Shown: positions 58,073 to 64,000 of the stretch, piece after piece | How the letters are laid out: every line of letters starts with the position of its first letter | Numbering within the stretch: position 1 is the stretch's first letter | Source of the DNA: Pseudoduganella umbonata | GTDB taxonomy: Bacteria > Pseudomonadota > Gammaproteobacteria > Burkholderiales > Burkholderiaceae_D | Direction of reading: 5' to 3' | NCBI RefSeq assembly: GCF_014192225.1 | Contig: NZ_JACHXS010000007.1 | Location: forward strand, 186,001-250,000 | Length of the DNA stretch: 64,000 nt | The notes under the pieces: model-generated | What the model saw: the letters and a program-made list of their open reading frames with translations, nothing else | What the model was told of the DNA's origin: nothing | The model's database searches: none | Made by a program: the position numbers and the translations under genes

Positions 58073-58621
58073 ATGCAAGATCTGATCGAGGAAACATTGA
58101 TGGACGAAAATGCGCCGGAAAACGAGCATATGGACGAGCGCGAGCCGGAAGATGCGCTGATCCAGGAAGACCGCGTCTGGCAGGGCCAGGGCTGGACCGC
58201 CCGCGTCATCAAGAACGAGGACGATGAAGGCTGGGCCGTGGCGATGATCAAGGACGGCGAACCGGAGCCGGCGCTAGTCGGACCGTGGACAATGGGACGC
58301 GACAAGAAAAACCCCAAGCCGCTGGATATTTCCGCCTTCCATACGCTGGTCAAGACCGCCAACGAGGTGATCCGCCGCCACGAACAGCAGCTGCACGCAC
58401 GGCTGCACAAGTCCGTGCGCGTGGTGACCGACGACGGCGCGGCAATCACCGTCAAGCTGGTCATCACGCCGGACGAGGACGAGCCGTATGCCACGCTGAC
58501 GGCCGTCGACGAATATGGCGACGAACTGGCGTCGGTGCGCACGCGGCCCGATTTCCGGCTGTCCGTCACCAGCGCTACCGATTGGATCGAAGGCGGCTAC
58601 CGGAAGCCGTCGGGCGGATAA
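58073..58621 (+). CDS. Hypothetical acidic protein, candidate SOS gene
   Basis: An 182-residue acidic protein with no signal peptide or TM segment. The N-terminal 40 residues are rich in D/E (MQDLIEETLMDENAPENEHMDEREPEDALIQED). Thereafter a mixed domain includes WTARVIKNEDDEGWAVAMIKDGEPEPALVGPWTMGRDKKNPKPLDISAFHTLVKTANEVIRRHEQQLHARLHKSVRVV and a C-terminal VKLVITPDEDEPYATLTAVDEYGDELAS. GAGAGGA precedes the ATG. A LexA-like box is 20 bases upstream, suggesting DNA-damage induction. No family was recognised; the acidic N-terminus could mimic DNA. Confidence 0.75.
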   Translation: MQDLIEETLMDENAPENEHMDEREPEDALIQEDRVWQGQGWTARVIKNEDDEGWAVAMIKDGEPEPALVGPWTMGRDKKNPKPLDISAFHTLVKTANEVIRRHEQQLHARLHKSVRVVTDDGAAITVKLVITPDEDEPYATLTAVDEYGDELASVRTRPDFRLSVTSATDWIEGGYRKPSGG

Positions 58622-58665
58622 CAGCCGGCCGGTCGATGGCGCGCGCCGGCTGCGCGCGTCGACTG

Positions 58666-58769
58666 CATGCTTCGGTTTCACGCTTCGGTAACATGCTTCG
58701 GTAACACGCTTCAGTAACACGCTGCAGTTACAAGCTTCAGTTACACGCTTCAGTTACGCGCTGCGTTGC
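58666..58769. repeat. 13-bp minisatellite, eight copies
   Basis: Units of CACGCTTCGGTAA and variants (CATGCTTCGGTAA, CAAGCTTCAGTTA) follow without interruption, drifting towards the right. It fills the 3' part of the 279-base spacer between the SOS-box gene and the histidine kinase. The period is not a multiple of three. Confidence 0.9.
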
Positions 58770-58900
58770 TCCGATCGGTCGCCCCCGATCGGTTGCACCT
58801 GCTGTTGCCTGGCTTGTGTTGCATTTTTGTAGTGGCGCTGGCCCTCGGCGAAAGCGCCTGTTATATTTCCTGATTGCATTTATTTACTCCAGGAAATTCG

Positions 58901-60316
58901 ATGGAAGATCGTCTCCGCCGCCTCGAAGCCGTCCAGGCCGTGCTGCTGGAAATCGGCCAGCTGTCCACCCGCTGTACCGACATCGTCGGCTTCCTGCGCG
59001 CCGTGCACGGTGCGCTGGGCCGCATCATGTATGCGGCTAATTTCTACGTGGCGCTGAACGACCGCGACGGCGCGCCGAACGCGGTGCGTTTCGTCTACTT
59101 CGTCGACGAAGCCGATACCCCGCCCGACCCGGCGGAAGTGATGCACCTGGCGTCGCCGGACGAGTCGCCCACCGCGTGGGTGATCCTGAACCGGCAGTGC
59201 CTCGTGATGACGGCGGCCGAGCATATCTCCCGCAGGAAGGTCGCCGCCTTCGGCGTGGGCACGGTCGCCGAGCACTGGATCGGCTGCCCGCTGATGGACC
59301 AGAACCACCAGCCGCTGGGTGCGATCGTCATCCAGAGCTATGACAGCGAACATACCTACAGCGGGGAAGACCAGGCCCTGTTCGCGCTGATCGCCAACCA
59401 GGTGTCATCGGCGCTGCAGGGCCTGCAGAGCATGGACCGGCTGGAGCGCGCGGTGCAGGAACGCACCGCGCGGCTGGACACCGCGCGGACGGCGCTGGAG
59501 CGGCAGAACGCGGCGTTGAACCATGCGCTGACGCAGCTGCAGGATGCGCAGGCGGAACTGGTGCGGCAGGAAAAGCTGGCGTCGCTGGGCCGCCTGGTGG
59601 CAGGCGTGGCGCACGAGATCAATACGCCGCTGGGCATCTGCGTGACGGCCACCTCGCACCTCGTCGAGGAACTGAGACTGACGCGGCGCGACCTGGCCGA
59701 AGGCCGGCTGGACGAGGAAGGCCTGAACCAGTTCTTCGATACCGTCGACCAGTCGCTGCGCATCATGACGGGCAATACCCAGCGCGCCGCCGCGCTGGTG
59801 CGCAGCTTCAAGCAGGTGGCGGTGGACCAGTCGTCGGAAAACATCCGCCATTTCAACCTGGCGAAGTACCTGGCCGAAGTGCTGCTGTCGCTGCAGCCCA
59901 AGCTGAAGGGCAATCCCGTCAAGGTGCGGGTGGACTGCCCGGCGGACATCGACCTGGACAGCTTTCCGGGCGCGGTATCGCAGATCGTCACCAACATGAT
60001 CGAGAATTCGCTGGTGCACGGCTACGAGGAAGACCAGGCCGGCACGATCCGCATTACCGGCCGCATCGATGGCGACCACGTCTTGCTCGACTACAGCGAC
60101 GATGGCATGGGCATGGACCAGAGCCTGCTGGCCCAGCTGTTCGACCCCTTCTTCACGACCAAGCGGGGCAGTGGCGGGTCCGGGCTGGGTGCACACATCC
60201 TGTACAACCTGGCGACCGGCCCACTGGGCGGCACCATCAAGGTCAGCAGCGCGCCGGGCATGGGCCTGCACTACAAGCTGCGCTTCCCGCGCGACCAGCG
60301 CAAGCGCGCCAACTGA
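58901..60316 (+). CDS. GAF-domain histidine kinase
   Basis: A 471-residue soluble kinase. The GAF domain occupies about 15-170 (DAEAVQAVLLEIGQLS..., VAEHWIGCPLMDQNHQPLGAIVIQSYDSEHTYSGEDQALFALIANQVSSAL), followed by a coiled coil (RLERAVQERTARLDTARTALERQN). The HisKA-type H238 is in GVAHEINTPLGI. The HATPase has N-box NMIENSLVHGY, G1 YSDDGMGMDQ and G2 GSGLGAHILYNLA. AGGAAA lies ahead of the ATG. It is convergent with the HD-GYP response regulator, which may be its partner. No TM segment is present. Confidence 0.9.
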   Translation: MEDRLRRLEAVQAVLLEIGQLSTRCTDIVGFLRAVHGALGRIMYAANFYVALNDRDGAPNAVRFVYFVDEADTPPDPAEVMHLASPDESPTAWVILNRQCLVMTAAEHISRRKVAAFGVGTVAEHWIGCPLMDQNHQPLGAIVIQSYDSEHTYSGEDQALFALIANQVSSALQGLQSMDRLERAVQERTARLDTARTALERQNAALNHALTQLQDAQAELVRQEKLASLGRLVAGVAHEINTPLGICVTATSHLVEELRLTRRDLAEGRLDEEGLNQFFDTVDQSLRIMTGNTQRAAALVRSFKQVAVDQSSENIRHFNLAKYLAEVLLSLQPKLKGNPVKVRVDCPADIDLDSFPGAVSQIVTNMIENSLVHGYEEDQAGTIRITGRIDGDHVLLDYSDDGMGMDQSLLAQLFDPFFTTKRGSGGSGLGAHILYNLATGPLGGTIKVSSAPGMGLHYKLRFPRDQRKRAN

Positions 60317-60351
60317 ATCAGAACCGAAGCAGAACCGAAGCACCCATGGAT
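60317..60351. repeat. 11-bp direct repeat after the GAF kinase stop
   Basis: CAGAACCGAAG occurs twice in direct succession immediately after the stop codon, then leads into the hairpin at 60352-60399. Confidence 0.6.
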
Positions 60352-60399
60352 GAGCCCGTGTCCACCTTGGGGTCAATCCCCGAAAGTGGACACGGGCTC
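60352..60399. repeat. REP-like family D hairpin
   Basis: GAGCCCGTGTCCAC and GTGGACACGGGCTC (14 bases each) enclose CTTGGGGTCAATCCCCGAAA, itself with a GGG/CCC dyad. The outer arm matches CTGAGCCCGTGTC at 13277-13400. A weaker direct repeat (CTCGTGTCCGAAAC / CTCATGTCCGAAAC) follows at about 60420-60460. Confidence 0.8.
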
Positions 60400-60491
60400 G
60401 GCTGGAGATGAAGGTTGAGCTCGTGTCCGAAACTTGGCTCATGTCCGAAACGCAGGGTTGCCGCCACGGTGGACAGGAACTGGGCCGCGGG

Positions 60492-61991
60492 TTAATCCGG
60501 TAGCCGCGCCGTGATCGCCAGCGCCTCGTCGACATTGTCGATCAGCAGCTCGACGAAGCGGGGATCGAGGTGCTTGCCGGCAACTTCGCGCAGGTAATCG
60601 ATCACCTTGTCGACCGGCCAGGCATCCTTGTAGACACGCTTGTGCATCAGCGCGTCGAACACGTCGGCCACGGCCACGATGCGGGCGTACAGGTGGATGT
60701 CTTCGCCTTTCAGCCCCTGCGGATAGCCGCTGCCGTCGTATTTTTCGTGGTGCTGGTGGGCGATGACGGCAGCGGCCTTCAGGATCGGGCGCTGCGAACC
60801 GTCCAGGATCGACGCGCCGACCGCCGGGTGCTGCTTCATGATTTCCCACTCTTCCGCCGTGAGCTTGCCGGGTTTCAGCAGCACCGCGTCAGGGGTGGCG
60901 ATCTTGCCGATGTCGTGCATCGGCGCGGCGTGCTTCAGCACCGCCGTTTCGTCGTCCGGCATGCCGGACGCCTTCGCCAGCAGGTGGCACACCTCGGACA
61001 TGCGGCGCACGTGGTTGCCCGCCTCGTTCGAGCGCGATTCGACGACGTCGCCAAGGCGCATGATCAGTTCGGCCTGGGTGTCGGTGATTTCCTGGTTCAG
61101 CAGGATATTGTCGAAGGCGATCGCCACGTCGCTGCAGAAGATCTCCAGCAGCTTGGTGTCGATCTCGGAAATCTCGTCGACCCCTTTCAGCACCAGCAGC
61201 GAAGCCTTGCCGCTCTGGTTCGGGAAGTAGCCGACATACGTGTCGCCCTCCAGCTTCGAGATGCGGTTGCGCTCGGCTGCCTGCAGCTGGGCGATCAGCT
61301 CCGGTGTCAGCAGCGTCTCCTCGCCGATCTGCGCCAGCACCTCGAAATCGCCTTCGCCGGCGATCGCGGTGGCGCCGCGCAGGCGCAGCAGCATGCTGTG
61401 CTCCAGCCGCAACAGGGCGACCACCTGCTGCAGCAGGCCACTGGCGAAGTCCCTCAGGTTGCGCTGCTTGAAGATATGCGTGGAGGCGGCAATCACCCGC
61501 TCCAGCCCTTCGCGGTAGTGCATCTGCTGCTGGCGCGCTTCCTCGACCTTCATGATGTCGCGGTAGGCGCGCAGCGCGGCAAAGGTGGTGGTGAACAGCT
61601 TGGTCCGGTCCAGCTCCGTCTTTTCCTTGTAGTCGTTGATGTCGTAGTCGACGATCACGCGTTCCTCGGGCGCCTGGCCTGGCTGGCCGGTGCGCAGCAC
61701 GATGCGGGTGAACTGGTTGTCCAGGTCCTGGCGCATCCAGCGCGCCACTTCCAGCCCGCTGTCCTCGCGTTCCATCACCACGTCCAGGAACACCAGCGCG
61801 ATGTCGCTCGCGCGCGCGAGCACTTGCTTGGCTTCCTCGCCGCTGTAGGCATGCACGAAAGACAGGCTGCGGCCATCGAGCCGGAAGCGCGCCAGCGTCA
61901 GTTTCGTGATGTCGTGGATGTCGGGCTCGTCGTCGACCAGCAGGACTTTCCAGGGTGGCAGCTTGGGCGATGCGGATGACAGAAAGGACAT
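60492..61991 (-). CDS. Response regulator with DUF3369 and HD-GYP output
   Basis: The protein has 499 residues. The receiver (16-140) has acidic pair VDDE at 19-22 and phosphoacceptor D70 in LVFLDVVMERED. A DUF3369/GAF-like middle follows (about 150-320). The HD-GYP phosphodiesterase (about 320-495) has the metal HD in APMHDIGKIATPD, the HH in IAHQHHEKYDGSGYPQGL and the GYP triad intact. It would degrade cyclic di-GMP, in the cytoplasm, upon phosphorylation. The start at 61991 gives a short lead before the receiver. The adjacent convergent GAF kinase is the likely partner. Confidence 0.9.
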   Translation of the reverse strand: MSFLSSASPKLPPWKVLLVDDEPDIHDITKLTLARFRLDGRSLSFVHAYSGEEAKQVLARASDIALVFLDVVMEREDSGLEVARWMRQDLDNQFTRIVLRTGQPGQAPEERVIVDYDINDYKEKTELDRTKLFTTTFAALRAYRDIMKVEEARQQQMHYREGLERVIAASTHIFKQRNLRDFASGLLQQVVALLRLEHSMLLRLRGATAIAGEGDFEVLAQIGEETLLTPELIAQLQAAERNRISKLEGDTYVGYFPNQSGKASLLVLKGVDEISEIDTKLLEIFCSDVAIAFDNILLNQEITDTQAELIMRLGDVVESRSNEAGNHVRRMSEVCHLLAKASGMPDDETAVLKHAAPMHDIGKIATPDAVLLKPGKLTAEEWEIMKQHPAVGASILDGSQRPILKAAAVIAHQHHEKYDGSGYPQGLKGEDIHLYARIVAVADVFDALMHKRVYKDAWPVDKVIDYLREVAGKHLDPRFVELLIDNVDEALAITARLPD

Positions 61992-62102
61992 GACGGTTCG
62001 CTTTTTGAGGACGGAAGACCGTGCATTTTCGGGTCACGGGCCAGGCCATTCTATGCGCCACTTTGATTATTGACAACAGGAAATAATCTTTGCGCTACGG
62101 CT

Positions 62103-62852
62103 TTACAACACCGGACCATACCGTTTCTGGCAGCGCTCGCACCAGAAGGTGCGGCGTCTGGTCTTGCCGAGGTGCGCCTTGTGCAATGCAATATTGCAGC
62201 GCGGGCAAATGCGCTTGGTATGCGCGAGCCAGTGCTGCTTCAGGACGAATGCCTTTTTCCATTCGAGGAATTCGAAGCTGTATTGCCGGGCCTGCTTGAC
62301 GAGTTCGCGCAGCTTCGTGGCCGGCAATGCCCCTACCGTGGAAGCCGGATGGATTTTCAGGCGGAACAGCACCTCGTTCTTGATGATGTTGCCGACGCCC
62401 GAGAATATTGTCTGGTCGAGCAGCGCATCGCACACGAGCGTATCCGGCATCGCCCGCAGTTTTTTCAGCGCGGCGGCCGGCTTCCATGCATCGGCCATGA
62501 CGTCGGCGTGCCATTCGTAAGCCTGGTCGAGGTCGCCTTCGATCAACTGTATCGCGCAGGTATAGAAATTGAGTTCACCACCTTCCTCGAACGCCAGGCC
62601 CAGGCGCTCCGGACTGTTTTCCTTGCGCTCGTCGATCCGGTAGCTGCCGAACATCAGGAAGTGGATGCGGAGCGTGAACAACGGCAGTTCGATCAGGAAA
62701 TGCTTGCCCCAGGTGCGCAGCGACAGGATCGGCTGGCCGGGCAGCTCATCGTAGGGCACCACCTTGCTGTTGCCATGCGCCGCCGCGATCGTGCGGCCCG
62801 CGAACGGCTGTGCCAGCTCTTTCAGGATGACGAGGGAAGGACCTTCGGGCAT
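62103..62852 (-). CDS. Fpg/Nei family DNA glycosylase
   Basis: A 249-residue base-excision glycosylase/AP lyase. After Met removal the N-terminus is PEGPSL, with the catalytic P2 and E3. The conserved lysine is in WGKHFLIEL, the helix-two-turn-helix region is DQTIFSGVGNIIKNEVLFRLKIHP and the C-terminal zinc finger is CPRC...CERC. GGAG lies seven bases before the ATG at 62852. A longer ORF extends upstream but would displace the catalytic proline. It is nearer endonuclease VIII (Nei) than Fpg by the PEGPSL start. It repairs oxidised bases. Confidence 0.87.
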   Translation of the reverse strand: MPEGPSLVILKELAQPFAGRTIAAAHGNSKVVPYDELPGQPILSLRTWGKHFLIELPLFTLRIHFLMFGSYRIDERKENSPERLGLAFEEGGELNFYTCAIQLIEGDLDQAYEWHADVMADAWKPAAALKKLRAMPDTLVCDALLDQTIFSGVGNIIKNEVLFRLKIHPASTVGALPATKLRELVKQARQYSFEFLEWKKAFVLKQHWLAHTKRICPRCNIALHKAHLGKTRRRTFWCERCQKRYGPVL

Positions 62853-63058
62853 GCCGTGCTCCGTTTGAACCAAAGAGCAAAGTCTGGCCTCGCGGCCGGG
62901 AACCGGCAGTTAGCGCGCGCACAAACGGGCGACAAATCCGTTAAAAGACAAACCGGGACCAAACCGGTGGCGAAGCAGGGGGCAGGAAGTATTGCTCCTC
63001 GTCTGCGGAGCGGTGGGTGGCCTGCAGGCCGTCGCTCATCTCAGGCTCCGTTTATTCT

Positions 63059-63140
63059 GGAAATATTTCAAAAGAACCGGTGTCTGTCACCGGTTTTCTG
63101 GAAATGTTTCAAAAGAACCGGTGTCTGTCACCGGTTTTCG
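63059..63140. repeat. REP-like family A, two tandem 41-bp copies
   Basis: Units 63059-63099 and 63100-63140 each read GGAAAT(A/G)TTTCAAAAGAACC, then GGTGTCTGTCACCGGTTTTC. The flanking GGAAATGTTTC recurs at 4635 as GGAAATGTTTC with the same spacing to the palindrome. Confidence 0.9.
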
Positions 63141-63146
63141 GGCAAC

Positions 63147-63180
63147 AAAAAAAAGCCGCACGCGGCAAGCCGGGTGCGGC
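63147..63180 (-). terminator. Reverse-strand terminator-like hairpin
   Basis: Read on the reverse strand, GCCGCAC and GTGCGGC enclose a 12-base loop and are followed by U8. The stem is 7 bp and the run fits an intrinsic terminator. No leftward gene is present immediately to its right, so it might end an unannotated short leftward RNA. Confidence 0.45.
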
Positions 63181-63399
63181 GAAGGATTGCGCCGAGAGCA
63201 CGACGCATCAGGACTCCGTTTGCGGGCTTGCCGCCCGCGGGCCTCCATCGGGAGACATTTCCGGACGATCGCCGTGCGGATACGATGCGAGCATGGTAGT
63301 TGCGATCTGTTACAACATCGTGACAGCCGAAACGATACTCCCGCACGATCGGCGTATATTTAAAGGCTGATCACAGGACTATCGAGGAAAGGAACCATC

Positions 63400-63894
63400 A
63401 TGCGACTGCAAGCACGCTCCTGGCTGGCCGCGGCGCTGCTGGCGGCAGCAGGCACCGCCAGCGCCGGCATCACGGTCGATTATGTCAAGCCGGATGAATT
63501 CATGGACATGCCCCGCTCGCAGCAGGACCGCGAGCGGGTGCTGAAGGAAGTGACACGGCATTTCAACGACCTGGCCAAGGATCTGCCGGCCGGACAAGAG
63601 TTGAAGGTCACCGTGACCGACATCGACCTGGCCGGGCGCGAAGAGCCGCGCCGCTGGGCGATTGACGATATACGCATCATGCGCGGCGGCGCCGACTGGC
63701 CGACGATGAAGCTCAGCTATACGCTGGAGCAGGGCGGACAGGTCCTGCGCAGCGGCGAGGAAACGCTGAAGAACATGATGTACCAGCAGCGCATCAACCG
63801 GTATTCTTCGGGCGACCCGCTGCGCTATGAGAAGCAGATGATCGAGGACTGGTTCCAGAAGGCCATCCTGGGCAGCCAGGTGAGCCAAAAGTAA
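63400..63894 (+). CDS. DUF3016 domain exported protein
   Basis: A 164-residue protein with signal peptide MRLQARSWLAAALLAAAGTASA and a DUF3016 domain (ITVDYVKPDEFMDMPRSQQDRERVLKEVTRHFNDLAKDLPAGQELKVTVTDIDLAGREEPRRWAIDDIRIMRGGADWPTMKLSYTLEQGG...). The ending EKQMIEDWFQKAILG is typical. Family function is unknown; a periplasmic location is inferred from the signal peptide. AGGAAAGG precedes the ATG. Confidence 0.85.
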   Translation: MRLQARSWLAAALLAAAGTASAGITVDYVKPDEFMDMPRSQQDRERVLKEVTRHFNDLAKDLPAGQELKVTVTDIDLAGREEPRRWAIDDIRIMRGGADWPTMKLSYTLEQGGQVLRSGEETLKNMMYQQRINRYSSGDPLRYEKQMIEDWFQKAILGSQVSQK

Positions 63895-63935
63895 GCGGCG
63901 AGGGAGGGCGGCCGGCAGCGGCCGCCTGTTCACCC

Positions 63936-63983
63936 GTCTTTACCAGCTTCTTCACCAGCGTCTTCTCCAGCTTCTTTACCAAA
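63936..63983. repeat. 12-bp minisatellite, four copies
   Basis: Units of the type TTCTTCACCAGC. The reverse strand is open to the window edge (KKLEKTLVKKLVKTG...), so the array may code for the C-terminal repeat of a leftward gene whose start lies beyond the window; that is unproven. Confidence 0.7.
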
Positions 63984-64000
63984 GGCCCGTCAATCGACCC

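Larger units (their letters stand above)
62853..63399. other. Gene-poor spacer (547 b) with tandem REP-like units
   Basis: Between the Nei-family gene and the DUF3016 gene. It holds two family A repeats (63059-63140) and a hairpin preceded by an A8 run (63147-63180). No ORF with a convincing ribosome site was found; the DUF3016 promoter presumably lies at 63280-63380. Confidence 0.55.

Noticed and set aside
63128..63346. Leftward 72-residue ORF
   Set aside because: It is built over the hairpin and repeat unit, with no ribosome site or family match.
63794..64000. Leftward partial gene at the right edge
   Set aside because: The frame is open to the edge (KKLEKTLVKKLVKTG) but its last third is antisense to the DUF3016 gene and codes for low-complexity sequence; it was left only as a note under the minisatellite.

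Overview
The window is a high-GC stretch of a Gram-negative chromosome. It most resembles Betaproteobacteria of the family Oxalobacteraceae (the Massilia / Pseudoduganella / Duganella group). The pointers are general porins ending in aromatic F, a PhaM-type PHA granule protein, the DUF3325/PepSY/DUF3649 iron trio, TamA/TamB, QueC, and many small palindromic repeats. The genus is inferred from gene content, not from a marker gene. No rRNA, tRNA, CRISPR array, transposase, integrase or phage genes were recognised. The content looks like ordinary chromosome peppered with small repeats.

Layout. (1) 1-4.5 kb: a partial DUF819 membrane protein, a MarR regulator, then an iron block in which a Fur-box promoter drives DUF3649-PepSY-DUF3325 leftward and a siderophore-interacting reductase reads rightward. 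(2) 4.8-13.3 kb: a gallate (or 4,5-cleavage) catabolic cluster. Leftward are transporter galT, fused ring-cleavage dioxygenase galA and a porin. A LysR regulator with two HTH modules follows, with divergent tautomerase (galD), LigJ-type hydratase and RraA-type aldolase (galC). Together these would carry gallate to pyruvate and oxaloacetate. (3) 13.4-22.9 kb: O-methyltransferase, subtilase with an FNR-like box upstream, TPR-methyltransferase, a BlaI / M56-TonB / SIMPL operon with two operator-like dyads, a response regulator-AraC fusion, HxlR, DUF4142 and OsmC. (4) 23-32.4 kb: BCCT transporter, DNA glycosylase Tag, an MnmC-like oxidoreductase with an eroded methyltransferase half, a small histidine kinase plus CheY-TPR protein, PhaM and two DUF3108 proteins. 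(5) 32.5-37.6 kb: a three-gene SMC-type operon of MksFEB layout without a nuclease partner. (6) 37.8-45 kb: DUF2141, then a complete zeaxanthin-glucoside carotenoid cluster, crtE-X-Y-I-B with convergent crtZ. (7) 45-49 kb: solitary flagellin, TIGR01777 epimerase-like protein and small membrane or hypothetical genes. (8) 49-57.9 kb: tamA-tamB, queC, a small membrane protein and a second porin. (9) 58-64 kb: a hypothetical gene behind a LexA-like box, a GAF histidine kinase, an HD-GYP response regulator, a Nei/Fpg glycosylase and a DUF3016 protein.

Two repeat phenomena run through the window and are not explained by the genes. The first is at least four families of short palindromic REP-like elements (cores CCGGTGTCTGTCACCGG, CCGGGGTCAGACCCCGG, TGGGGACGTACCCCA and GTGCCAGGCAC), almost always just past stop codons. 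The second is minisatellites of 9-18 bp units at gene 3' ends and in spacers. Inside genes the periods are multiples of three; in spacers they include 13 and 14 bp.
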